DNA of 64,000 nt, from the NCBI GenBank assembly GCA_029532415.1, contig JAQOTA010000050.1, positions 806,001-870,000 of the forward strand, given 5' to 3'. The notes below the pieces were generated by a model, which searched no databases, was not told where the DNA came from, and saw only the letters and a list, made by a program, of their open reading frames with translations. Shown here piece by piece: positions 34,540 through 45,002 of this stretch. Each line of letters starts with the position of its first letter. Positions within the stretch are counted from its first letter, which is position 1. The stretch comes from Marasmius tenuissimus. Its lineage: Eukaryota; Basidiomycota; Agaricomycetes; Agaricales; Marasmiaceae. Both the position numbers and the translations under genes were made by a program.

Positions 34540-34999
34540 GGCGCAGGACAGGCGGACGGACTTCGGAGCTTTTCGTTTTTCCAAACACCTCTCGTTATAA
34601 TCCTTAGTCATGAATACCACTTAATACACGTCTGTCCCTTTTACTAGTTCAATACTCCCAGTATATGGGTTTAGTTATAACATTGAGTAGCAAAGTAGAT
34701 ATTTCAGTTGTGGATCAATATGGGTGCTTGTTCGCAATCCGAAATGGGGAAGACAGCTTTTCTCCGGAGTTGACAGGTCAGCCGACAGTGTGATTTTGCT
34801 CTGGTCTGTCGTCAGTGTACAACTTTCGGAAAGAGCAAAGACATAGATTAATTGGCAATACAACAGAAAATAGCAGTACCTACAACATGTCCATAGTAAC
34901 ACCAGGGTGGCGCATGAGGTACAAGTACACGTAGTACATAGCAAGAAATCGAAAGCAAAAAGCAGATACAAAGCAACAGCTCCGTGCCCATCCAATAGA
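34540..34999. other. Shared 3' flanks of 7TM-7 and the RS/His-rich gene
   Basis: Tail-to-tail spacer. Its right half (34700-34999) recurs in the remnants at 29870-30160 and, in part, near 46905. Confidence 0.5.
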
Positions 35000-37406
35000 C
35001 TACATGTTATACAATTTGTCAAGTAACATCGCCCACTCAAACACCGTAACACCCCGTTTAAGGGCCACCTCCTTGAGCTCCCTGTCTCTCGTTGCTTCGC
35101 TCATCTTCCCCACTGCCCTCAGATGATCCTCTGTTCGGATTCCTAGGTCGAACAGAATAGGTCCTAGATGCGAAAGCGGAGGATGGCAGGAGCCAAGCAC
35201 TTCCTCGAGAGGCTGTATGGACGACGGCTGAGTGCTCGTGCTGGGTCTTGGGGTACCCAAGCTGATGGCTGGAATACTGCTGATGGTCGAGCCGTTGGAG
35301 CGGGTGGGGAATAGGGATATCGATTTCGGAGGATACGGAGATTCTGAATCTCCATTGGCAAGACGAGTGTGATCGTCTTGACTGTTTGCAGGGGCTCCGC
35401 CTCCTGCGCGATGAATCGGGGTGGAGGTTCGGGCATGAGAGTAGCCGGATTTATTGGGATGAGCACCGGTCCCGTTTGGCTCTGGCTCGTTGGGGTCTAG
35501 CCATTCTATAGGAAGGGATTGGGAACGACGATGTCTGAGCATCCTGCCGTTTTCTTCGTGTTCGAGTTGCTCGTCGATGTCTACCAACTCGCTCATGGAG
35601 GGCGGCCAGGGGGTCTGAACACGATCCCGAATATCGGAACGAACGTCCTATATCAAATAAGATTTAGGAACATTCCCGAATAGAAAAAAATTATCGACAG
35701 ACAGCACGAACCTCGTCGTCACCATTATCCAGCTCCTTCTCCCTCTCCTTCCCTTTCCTACTCCCCGCAGCGCTCAGCGCTCGCTTCAACAACTTAGGCG
35801 AATTGGCACCCATCCAATTCACCGGTGGCTCTCTCCTCCCAACACTCTTCCCCCCATTACACTTCGGTCCCTTCTTCTCAAAGAGCTCCTCCTCGATCAC
35901 CCTCCCAGTCCCATCTTCAGCGGGATAATCGTCAGCATTCACATAGTAGATGCTCATCTCCACCTCGCTTGTCCTATTCACATACCCATACTCCCTCCTC
36001 GAACTCGACCCCCTCACAGACGCCTCATCTGCAACTCGTTCCCTCCACGTCGATATTGTCACCGTCTTCTCCGGAGTATCCTCAAGAACTCGGCTCCTAA
36101 TAACCTCGTACGACTGCTGGCGAGCCGGGGGACGTGCAGGGCCGTTTGTGATGGCCTTCTGTTTCGGTGGTGGAGGCTGGGGTTTAGGCGTCGTCGAAGC
36201 TGGTCGGACTCGAGACCTGGAACGTGATCTGGGGGTTACACCACTGTCCTTACGTCTTCGAGAGCTGTGATTCGTTCGAGGTCGTCGGTCGTGTTCTTCA
36301 GGAGGATGACGAACGATCTCTTCCGAGCGGTATACCGGCCCCCCTTGGCCATGTTCGCCTCCGCCATGACCGTTGATATGGTAATTATTGGATTGGGAAT
36401 AGGAGCGCGAACGTGAACGGGTATGACCTTGTTCGTGATTGTGGCTGGAGGAGCGACGCGAGGTACTTCGGACAAGCTCGTTGCCGTTGGTGTGTTGGTA
36501 TGAGGATTCAGCAATGCCGCCGCCATTAACATAACCTGGTCGGGGAGTCTGTTGAGTTTCGCGTTCGCAGTCAGTAACGTAACGCGCCGCAAACTCGTCC
36601 GAAGGGTTTCGAGAGTGTCCGTTTCGACTACGGGTACGGGTAGGATTTGGGGACGGTTGAACACGAGGCTGGGAACGCGAACGAGAGCGGTGATGGTGAT
36701 GGCGATGGCTATACGCGTACCCGTCTCTCGACGTCGAGGCTTGGCCATTGGCATGATGATGGTGGTCACGGTGAGGGTGGTAGTGATGATGAAGGTCTGC
36801 ATCCCCATTCCGAGTGTCCTCAATCTCGTCTCTTCCTCCCGTGTTGGCATTGGTATCCATGTCTTCGTCTTCTTCCCTGACACCACCATAACCTCTGCCC
36901 ACCGGTACAGGTCCTCCCTCAAACTCGTCCTCATCCTCATCTTCCGGCTCATCGACCTCATCAATCCTCTCGAAACCCGTCAAATTCGTGTAAGTCACCG
37001 CGTCAAACTCGTCGTCAAGAGGTGGTTGCGTGGGTGTCCAAGAATGCCTGCCTTTGGTGTACATGGTCGCGCGGTCTTGTGTTATGGCATCAAAATCATC
37101 GTCAAGAGGTGTTGATGTCAGCGGGGCCCGTGGGCGTCGAACAATCTGTTTTGTTCCTGCTGGACCATTGCGGTTCGGAACGATGTAATACACGCCGGAT
37201 TCTGTTGGTGGAGATGTCGAGAGGGTTGGTGAATGGCAGGGGTTGGAACGTAGAACAAGGCCAGTGTCGGAAGACGACGAAGATACGCAGCGGAACAGGA
37301 TACAAAGAAACCAACCATAGTCAGAAAAAGGGAAAACAAGCAACAATGAAAGGCGACCACGAGCCCGTCACTCACCAGTGTTGTTGTCGTTGTTATTATA
37401 CTTCAT
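35000..37406 (-). CDS. Large disordered Arg/Ser- and His-rich protein, conserved hypothetical
   Basis: Three exons (37406-37376, 37201-35712, 35647-35000) join to 722 residues. The start is the ATG of the short exon MKYNNNDNNT, whose donor GTGAGT joins into ESGVYYIVPNRNG; starting inside the intron would add an unlikely hydrophobic leader. The middle is low-complexity: an acidic run near 36930-36960, a His-rich run (HHHYHPHRDHHHH) near 36770, many SRSRS repeats, then WRERV and a basic stretch. The C-terminal 70 residues look folded: LSHLGPILFDLGIRTEDHL, then RDRELKEVALKRGVTVFEWA, a helical pattern like a small SAM-type domain that I recall at the end of agaricomycete conserved hypotheticals. 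Nuclear or RNA-related work would fit the RS content but is inference. Two long remnants and one scrap lie in this window. Confidence 0.82.
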
Positions 37407-38130
37407 TTCCGCCCCTTCCGCACGCTAGTGCTAGCTGATGCTCCCCGTCTTTAGTACCTTCAAATTCGTCCTAGAGATATTTTGGGTATACGTCGTGGTC
37501 GTGCGAGTCGTGCAAATCGTGGAATTGGTCCCGAATCGTGAGATTGACTTGGTTCTCTCTTCAAGGTCGTCAGGATGTGTTGATAGTTGTACAGGGGGAA
37601 ACGGATAAAAAAAAAGAAAGAACGTCGGGGCGGCCTTGTCACCAGTGATTCGGGAACAACCTACTAAAGATGAGTTGAATGAAATCAAAATCCGTAACAA
37701 GAACGACAGCTCACTTTACTCACGACCTGGTGGTCCCAAGCGATTCGGGGAGGGAAAAAGAAATCGTGTAACGTTACGCACCTATGTACATAAACGAATC
37801 CCCGGAGGCACCAAAAAAAAGCTGAACACGCGGAAAACATGTTTTTGCGTTGATACACGTGTTGAGAAGGGTGGATCTGCGGTATCATCGATGAGGTTGT
37901 CCGAGGGCGGGCGTCATTTCCCGAGTTGTCCCTGGTCCTCGCCGCTGAAGATTACACGGAGGGAAGGTGAATTCAACTGACAGCGATTGAATGAGGGAGT
38001 GTATGGTACGTCGGGTGGTCAAAGAAGTCCAATTCAGTGCTAGGCGCCATCTCCACATTTCCGGCGTGGGCGGTTTATAATAGATCAAAACGTGGCTATC
38101 GCATGATAGTCGGCACCCTAGGCCTTGGCA
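37407..38130. other. Promoter region of the RS/His-rich gene
   Basis: No gene recognised. Short frames on both strands lack codon pattern. Confidence 0.4.
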
Positions 38131-38830
38131 ATTTGCTGGCAAGCTTCAAGTCGACGATGCTCGGGAGATTCGGCAATGGGTGCGTTTCAGCGGATGCATA
38201 AGAAGATCATTCCTGAAAAAGTTAGAAAGTGGCACGGACTTACCCAGCATGCGTTTGCCACCGTTTGGACTTGAATACAACGGGAGAACACTCTCAAGCG
38301 CTGTCCTCATGCAAGTCGGCATTTCCATATAAATTGTAAAAAGAGATATCGAAACGACATTGATGGGATGAAACAGGCCGACTATCGTGCGGATGAGATG
38401 AACCGAGTTTGCGTACCTAATCTTGAGGTAATCCATGGCCCAATGCATTACGGACTGAATGGTTCTCGCTGGATCGAGTGACTTGATACGAAGGGATTGG
38501 AAGAGTAAGGGATTTCTTATCGCGACAGTGAGACTGAGGTATTATAACCTGTAAACATCTTTTATATGATCAAAAAAGAGGAAAACTGACGATGCAGGCC
38601 AGGAGTTTTTTGGATTCAGGACCCTGACTGATGGGCGTCTGAATAACAAGGATTCGGGCGTTGCCGAAATCTCACATCTGTTCTCGCGTAAAGTCACGGC
38701 TCGTGACCTTCTGTCACGAAATTCGTTGAGTACGCTTTGTCCTTTGCCACCACTATTTCCGACGGATCTGAACGCTTGCGCTACATGAAACACCCTATCA
38801 GCGCCGTCATAGCGCCTTCTCAAGTTTTAA
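38130..38830 (-). other. Possible small minus-strand gene, unresolved
   Basis: Between 38823 and 38542, and between 38448 and 38146, the minus strand has two open stretches separated by AT-rich DNA with possible donor (GGTAAGTCC near 38252) and acceptor sites. No junction gives a single convincing frame, and no family is recognised. Confidence 0.22.
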
Positions 38831-38913
38831 ATGCTTGGGCGCACTCCAGCGTCAAAGCTCACCACCGCGCTTGTTTGGTTTAATTTCTGGTCACCGAGGC
38901 ACTGATATAACAT

Positions 38914-38929
38914 CATCGATAACGATTGA
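38914..38929 (+). promoter_or_regulatory. CATCGATAACGATTGA element of small acidic gene 1
   Basis: Conserved element about 55 bp before the ATG. It recurs before all three tandem genes. Confidence 0.55.
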
Positions 38930-38968
38930 CCTCACATTGACAATCCCTGCTATCATCAAGCTACGGTG

Positions 38969-39377
38969 ATGTCTGATTTTGGGTATGTCTCTTTCCCTCG
39001 TCTTGTGAGGCCTTTAAAACTCATGGAAGTCATTTTTCTCTAGCGTTGATCCCAAGAAACCCGAAGAAATAGAAACGAAAGCAGCTGGCGATGTTCAAGA
39101 AAGCGTAGAAACAGAGACAAAGCCAGCGGAGGAACAGGGACAGGAGAAAGTTCAGACCGAAGGAGAGACGATAGCTGTCTCGAAAGAGCAGGACGAAACC
39201 AAAGAAGGCGAGGAAGAGGACGACGAACCAAAGGCACCAGGGTGAGTGAATTCAGTTGGAGTACTGTGGGCGACTGCTAGAATTTCTGACTATTTCTCCA
39301 GGTTCGCATCCCGAGGACCGATGTCATATAGCTCTTCTGGTACCTCGAAACCCTCAAAGCCTGGAAGACCTAAATAA
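38969..39377 (+). CDS. Small acidic protein 1 of a tandem triplet
   Basis: Exon 1 is only 14 nt (MSDFG start). The large middle exon starts near 39044 and the last exon near 39302. The protein of about 95 residues is almost all charged: KKPEEIETKAAGDV, SKEQDETKEGEEEDDEP, ending in FASRGPMSYSSSG and PGRPK. There is no signal peptide and no hydrophobic core, so it is probably disordered. Both introns are GT...AG and phase-consistent with the two downstream copies, which supports a real gene. Function unknown. Confidence 0.7.
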
Positions 39378-39603
39378 TACAGCGAAATTTCGAAGTTGCG
39401 ATGAAATGTACCCCTGGATGTGCTCTATACACGATTTGTTCTACTTAATAATATGGGCGCCTCTCAACTGAGCATAGTGGGAGAATTGCGGTAACTGTCC
39501 GCGATTCGCCGCACTGCTGACCGTTGGACTCGACACAATGATGGTTCCTTCTCTCCACGGAAACATGCTTATGTCCTGCTCATTTCTGATGTCACGCTTC
39601 AGT

Positions 39604-39619
39604 TTCATCGATAACGATT
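39604..39619 (+). promoter_or_regulatory. CATCGATAACGATTGA element of small acidic gene 2
   Basis: Same element, about 55 bp before the ATG at 39661, preceded by TGTCACGCTTCAGTTT, which is also found before gene 3. Confidence 0.55.
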
Positions 39620-39660
39620 GACTTGGTGGCGTTATTCCCTGCTATTGTCAAGCTACGGTG

Positions 39661-40065
39661 ATGTCTGATTCCAGGTGCGTCCCCCTTCCCCCAGGCTGTG
39701 AGGTCTTCTATACTCATGAAAGTCTTTTCGGTGCAGTGATGCCTCGAAAAAGCTTGAAGAAACAGAAATGAAGGCTGCCGGCGATGTTGAGGGAAACGCA
39801 GAGCCGCTGACTGAGCGGGTTGGGAAGGGCGAGAGCGAAGAAGGGACGAAAACGGATTCGAAAGAGCAGGATGAGGAGAAGAACGACAAAGAAGTGGACG
39901 ACGAGGACGATGAGGAGGAGCCACAGCCGCCAGGGTGAGTAACGATCATTCAAGTTATGGCGTGCTCTTGACGCTTTCTTTAGGTTCAGAAATCGGGGTC
40001 CCCCGGCATACAATTCTTCTGGTGCCAAGGGTGTCAAAATTGTTGGAAAACCCGGGGGCCGGTAA
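39661..40065 (+). CDS. Small acidic protein 2 of a tandem triplet
   Basis: Same three-exon structure: MSDS in exon 1 (14 nt), a middle exon from about 39737 with SKKLEETEMKAAGDVEGNAE and a Glu/Asp run ending EEEPQPPG, then FRNRGPPAYNSSGAKG and KPGGR. It begins 692 bp after gene 1. The two ends are much better conserved between copies than the acidic middle, which suggests that the termini matter. Function unknown. Confidence 0.72.
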
Positions 40066-40302
40066 TCTGGCAGAGTCTGAAGTTGCAATCAGATGTACTT
40101 TGGGCAGTATGCTCTGGTTATACACGATTTGCGAATGTTGTGTCCACTCCGGATATAGACTTGTGAGATGCCTCGAAGGTGCCAGCGGGCTGAGCACAGC
40201 GGTATATTTGCGTATCCGTCCGCGCTTTGCCGCGTTGACCCCAGAACTTCGACTCGCTCCTTCCTTCTGCCCGTGAAATGACGCTTGTGTCACGCTTCAG
40301 CT

Positions 40303-40318
40303 TCATCGATAATGACTG
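40303..40318 (+). promoter_or_regulatory. CATCGATAATGACTGA element of small acidic gene 3
   Basis: Third copy of the element with two base changes, about 55 bp before the ATG at 40358. Confidence 0.5.
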
Positions 40319-40357
40319 ACTCGGCGGCGTTAACCCTGCTATTGTCAAATTACAACG

Positions 40358-40786
40358 ATGTCTGATTCCAGGTTCGTCTCCTCCCCTTGGCTGGTGAAGC
40401 CTTCCATATTCATGAGGGTCTCTTTGATGCAGTACTGCCTCGAATTCGAAGAAACCCGAAGAAACTGAAACGAAGGCTGCTGGCGATGTTGAGGAAAATA
40501 CAGAACCAGTGAAGGAGCAGGCTGAGACAGCCAGGAGAGAAACAGAGACGGCCAGAGGAGCAGAGACGAAGATGGACTCGAAAGAGCAGGATGAGAATAA
40601 GAACGGCGAGGAAGAGGTTGCTGATGACGACGAACCGCTACCACCAGGGTGAGCAACGACAATCCAAATAACCCGAGCTCATTGTAAATCTTCGACACTT
40701 TTCATAGATTTAGAAACCGGGGATCACTGGCCTACAATTCCTCGGGTGTTACAGGTCCTAAAAATCCTGGAAGACCCGGGGGCTGA
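40358..40786 (+). CDS. Small acidic protein 3 of a tandem triplet
   Basis: Exon 1 encodes MSDS. The middle exon (from about 40434) has SKKPEETETKAAGDVEENTE, SKEQDENKNGEEE and DDDEPLPPG. The last exon (from about 40708) has FRNRGSLAYNSSGVTG and PGRPGG. It starts 697 bp after gene 2. The middle differs from its siblings by a short RETETARGAETK insertion. No lesion was found. Function unknown. Confidence 0.72.
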
Positions 40787-41932
40787 TAGTTTAGAAAAGC
40801 CTGAAGCAACGACCATTTGTACCCACAAATATGCACTACTGGTGCACGGTTCACAAGCATCTTTCTTACTTCGACCGTGGACTTTTGAGATGTCTCGAGA
40901 CTGGTTTTGAGGGCGTCGCACGACCGCGGTCGACCGCCCTCAACATCATATCAAAAAGTCACAGGATATAGGCTGGGTGGAGAGACTAGGTCTGTTCCCA
41001 AACTCAGACTTGGTCAAAAATACTAAGTATTAACCGAGTCCCGAGTCGAGCAATAAGGAAAGTAGCATACCCTGTCTGTTGTAGTCATCTTCTCCCGGGA
41101 CAGGCTTCGAGCCATCGTCCCTCCTGGTTGGAAAGCCCTTACAGGCGCGAAAACTTTCCGAAACGCGTCGCAGCGGCGAGTCACGTTGGCCGATCACTAG
41201 TCACTTCCCACGATCATCATGAAAGTCGCATGTGTTGAACCACCACTGGCGCTGTCACGGTGAGTCTGAGCCTCAACATCTGCGGAACCCCACCGTCTCT
41301 CCGTGTCGTTTCTCAATCCTTATTCTTTGCGCCCCCAACATCAACTTGGTGCTTGGATCGACGGGCCCATAGCTCCACTGTAGAGCGCTTTGAGAAGGCT
41401 ATGGGCCGTCCTTTCACCTCCCTTAACTTCTACGTATATTCCGACCCGGGATGGGCAGTTTAGATGCCGACATCAGACAGAGTTGAAGGATCACTTTAAG
41501 ACTAGGTCCGTTCTAGGCGATCATTCCTATCTTTTGTTAGTTGATCGATAGTTGATTGCTAGTCAGCAGTAACACGATCGAAAACGGGAAGATTCCGAAG
41601 CCGGAGCGACTCGCAGTACTGACCAGTCGAAAGAAAAGGAATCATCCCTGTTCAGATCCCTAATTTGCATCCCACATTCGGTTCTCGAAAGGTTTACAAG
41701 GCAATAAATCGTGGCTTCCTCAATCGGAGTCGGTCTCTGGGTACTCGACTGTGTGTACTACGGTACCGCATGCTGATGGGCCGAGGTTGCGGCAACATCT
41801 CTATTCGTGCTACTCTCGAAGACAGCATCCCGGAGACTCCACTTTGAACTCAATCAGGCGACGGGCTATGTGGAATATCTTCTGAGCGGTGATACCGCAT
41901 CTTCCCCTCGAACATAGGAGCATGTCAGAGAT
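40787..41932. other. Spacer and upstream region of 7TM-8
   Basis: It contains a GAACCACCACTGG block (about 41237) of the dispersed upstream repeat, a perfect 8-bp hairpin GCCCATAG...CTATGGGC (41367-41408), and from about 41500 sequence like that before 7TM-6 and 7TM-7. No gene is recognised. Confidence 0.45.
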
Positions 41933-41941
41933 GATAAAAGA
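41933..41941 (+). promoter_or_regulatory. GATAAAAGA box of 7TM-8
   Basis: Family box 101 bp before the ATG, again followed by GTGGA. Confidence 0.5.
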
Positions 41942-42033
41942 GTGGAATTTTCTTGGGCGGCGGTTCACATACGCGGTCTTTCTCCCCTCTTCTCTTCCTA
42001 CTTCAGTCACGCATACCTGCTTGTCCACGCAGT

Positions 42034-43680
42034 ATGTCTTCAGAACCGGAGAGCATGAAACAAACTTTGGAGCGACTCACATCGGCTCAAGTAGTCATCG
42101 TCCAACCCGTTGCTACGCTATCGGTAGGCCGCCCGTATTTTTTTGCACTATCGGCTGCTTCTGACGGTTGCTTTCTTTCTGTACCGCTCTTGTACCGTAT
42201 TTACAGGTGACGTTCTTGCTTTATGGTAAGTTGCGAAGAGTCTCAGATGAGATGATGGCGCAGAGACCACGACTAAATAGATTTCCAGGCATGTATATCA
42301 TGATATCTGGGCTTTCCCTCAACGTTCTCTGGCGCCGCCGTTCTTCTGCCGCTTCAAGAGTGCACGTAAGATGGATCATCATCCTTTTCATCTTGATCAA
42401 CATCAACAATGCCGCCGGAGTATGGATTTACGTGTGCCAAACACTTGTTGCTTTTGACGCCGCCACGACAAAGAATTACGTCCCTCTGCATCAATTTCTT
42501 TCGGTTGGTACCTCGACCTCCAGGCAGACCGCTCAACTGTACGTGCTTTACTCGTGTGACATATGCTCACCGACGCCATCTTTCTTGCTGCAGAGGGTTG
42601 AGCATGTTTTCATCCATTATAATCGGGTGAGGGACTTTTGAGATTATCTCCTTTCAACGGTCTTCACATTTTAATGCTTTCTTGCCTAGTATAATAATGA
42701 CCTACTTGTTGGTACTGGGACCTCTTACAAGAAATGGGCAGTCACATTCACACCCTGAGCCTCTTCCAGGTTCACCGCTGCTATGTTATCTGGGGATATT
42801 GCAGGTCGATCCTCTATCTTTTTGGCTTCATCGTTTGTGTCACGAACAGTGAGTAATTCGACTTCTTACTGCAAAGGTGAGTGAATCTAACTTTCCCCGA
42901 ATACGCTTGCCAGGCATCAACCTCGTAGTGACTGGATTGATGATCGCTGCATATCACCGGCATGATGGAGCCTCCTACCACAAAAATTTCAGGATCGTAG
43001 AGGCACTGGCAATAGTTACTACCGCCTATGCTTCTTTGTTGACCTTCCTAACGGGTACGTTCAGCTACCAGTGGGTGCTTCATACCTTGATATAAACACT
43101 TTGTAGCTGCCCGTATTTGGTGGCTTTCCCGTCAAACCTGCAAGATAGCACGGATGGCTGTCGGCTGTTCGTACAAGATGATAGTTGTGGCAATGTTCGT
43201 GATTTGCACCTCTTGTCTTAACGGCTCTCATTTGACCAATATGCGTTGCCCCTAGACTTGAATCAGGACTTCTCTACTCTATCGCCCTCGTCCTTACTGC
43301 CGTCTTACCACAGCTTACCTCCCCCAACGGCGAAGTGACCCCTTTTTACTTCAATGGAATTGCGATTCAGTTGGCGGTCAGGACGTCAGATCCTCAATGT
43401 GTGAAATCTGCTTACCTCAGCCACTTTAACGCCACAGGCAATTGCTCCGACCTTGATGATTGTACGGATAGCATCTGGTCAACCTGAGGAAGGTGCGCAG
43501 GAAAGGATATCGACGCTTCAATTTGCGGAAGCAACAAACGGGTCCCAGCGACAATCTATAGATGCCCAGGACACGGTCGAGCTCCGACAATCCCTAACAG
43601 GATTGGAAAACAGAATTTTCGGGGTTAGAAGTGGGACAGAAAAGTCACTGTCAAATACGGAAGAGAGCATCGAGGTTTGA
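42034..43680 (+). CDS. 7TM-8: array membrane protein of unknown function (subgroup B)
   Basis: The first exon encodes MSSEPESMKQTLERLTSAQV. The long exon from about 42291 has MYIMISGLSLNVLWRRRSSA, then IIMTYLL, VHRCYVIWGYCRS (about 42771), LVVTGLMIAAY (about 42925), a variant of the GRIWW exon reading ARIWWLSRQ (about 43108), LESGLLYSIA (about 43257) and IAPTLMIVRIASGQ from about 43439. It is the most divergent of subgroup B in the loops (for example NNAAGVWIYV), but every junction is in frame. Its 3' end and 3' flank are duplicated as a stub at 46600-46850. Confidence 0.77.
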
Positions 43681-44906
43681 GGCGCAGACCTGTCAGGTGG
43701 TCATGTGAATTCTCCAGAGTTCCTCATTATAAAATTCCATTGATACATGGCTTCACTCGTCTGAACGAACCCGTTGTTATCAAAATTCGAGTCTTTCAAC
43801 CAGTTGTAGGCCTGTATGGATGCTCGCGAATATCGCAAAGATGGCGCTAGCCTGGGCCCTGGGCCTGTGCGGAATTTGTACCATAGTTCCGTTGGATTTT
43901 GGCGACAGGCGGGATCTCCAGTCGGAGCCTCGGAGGGTACATGAAGTAGTAGGGAACTAATATGTGGCCTCAACGGATCCTTATGGCAGTCTTTCGATTG
44001 CTCGAAGCTCTTGACAGTGGTAATGGCGTCCGAGTTTCTCGGGCGGCCGGGCCACGAGGCACGCAGGAAAAACCTTTTCTCACGATCATTGTGATGGTCC
44101 GTGCGCCGTGGATCGTAGACATGACAACATGTGGTTCTCTTGGACTGAACCACCACCTCCTCCCGCTCCAGTCTATTATCGCCAGAGTCTCCCCTGCCTT
44201 CGTTGATCCGAAGCTCTTTTCCCTTCAAGCCCGAACACCAAGTTTGATGCTGTATGGCTGTACCACGCTGTTGTACTAGCCAGTGCTGCTTCGATCACAC
44301 AGGCACAGATTTCACAGATTTACAGTTTAGAGGGGGCACGGTTGACCGTGTAAATATCGACGCGGTGTCGACGGGGTGGGTGGTAACAGAATCAGGAACG
44401 AACCATGACTGGGCTTACTTGAGCTTCCTCCAAATCGCTCATACCCATCTTTCTTTGGTTTGAGGCAAATTCCATCAGTGGGTTCCATCGTTTCATAGGG
44501 AAGTGAGGCCTCGCGGCGGCGATAACTAATAATGTTCCAAGTTTAGGTGAGATGTTCACTAGTATTCACGTTGTGCGAGGCTCAATTTTTAACGAGGAAG
44601 GCATTATTCAGTTCCACGATGGTCCTGAACGGGCATGTATTTTCTCCAGTCCTTGGCTTACAACATCTGGGCAATGATTGAAGAACCAGTGTTCGACATG
44701 GAGTGCACCAAATTCGCTGGTATCCTACCGGCATGATTCAGATCCACGATGAACTCTGTAGATCAGATGGACGTGAGTACTGCGATCCATTTCGGGGAAA
44801 CCGCGATAGGCCCTCCCGGACCTTCACAGAAAGTCCGCTGCGCATCTCCCAGTCCTGATCCAGAATCCTTTTGGCTGAACGTGGTCGTTTCCACCGTAGC
44901 TCGGAT
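43681..44906. repeat. Spacer with dispersed repeat and upstream module of 7TM-9
   Basis: The block at about 44135-44385 carries GGACTGAACCACCACCTCC and the TTTGATGCTGTATGGCTGTA repeat. The part at 44530-44740 resembles minus-strand 63000-62750 before 7TM-11, for example CAATTTTTAACGAGGAAGGC against CAATCTTCAACGAGCAAGAT. No intact gene. Confidence 0.55.
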
Positions 44907-44915
44907 GATAAAAGA
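44907..44915 (+). promoter_or_regulatory. GATAAAAGA box of 7TM-9
   Basis: Family box 96 bp before the ATG, kept although the gene downstream is damaged. Confidence 0.5.
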
Positions 44916-45002
44916 ACAACCTCATTCTGGGAACCAGTACAAGACTCAGTCATTCTGACCCTCCTTCCAATTCTACCCGAGACCCCCCACACTCCGTACG
45001 AC

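Noticed and set aside
36552..37115. Long plus-strand open frames opposite the RS/His-rich gene
   Set aside because: They are antisense shadows caused by the low-complexity Arg/Ser/His codons; the minus-strand gene has splice sites, a folded C-terminus and decayed copies in the same frame.
38146..38823. A two-exon minus-strand gene
   Set aside because: No splice combination gave one consistent frame. Left as unresolved rather than annotated as CDS.
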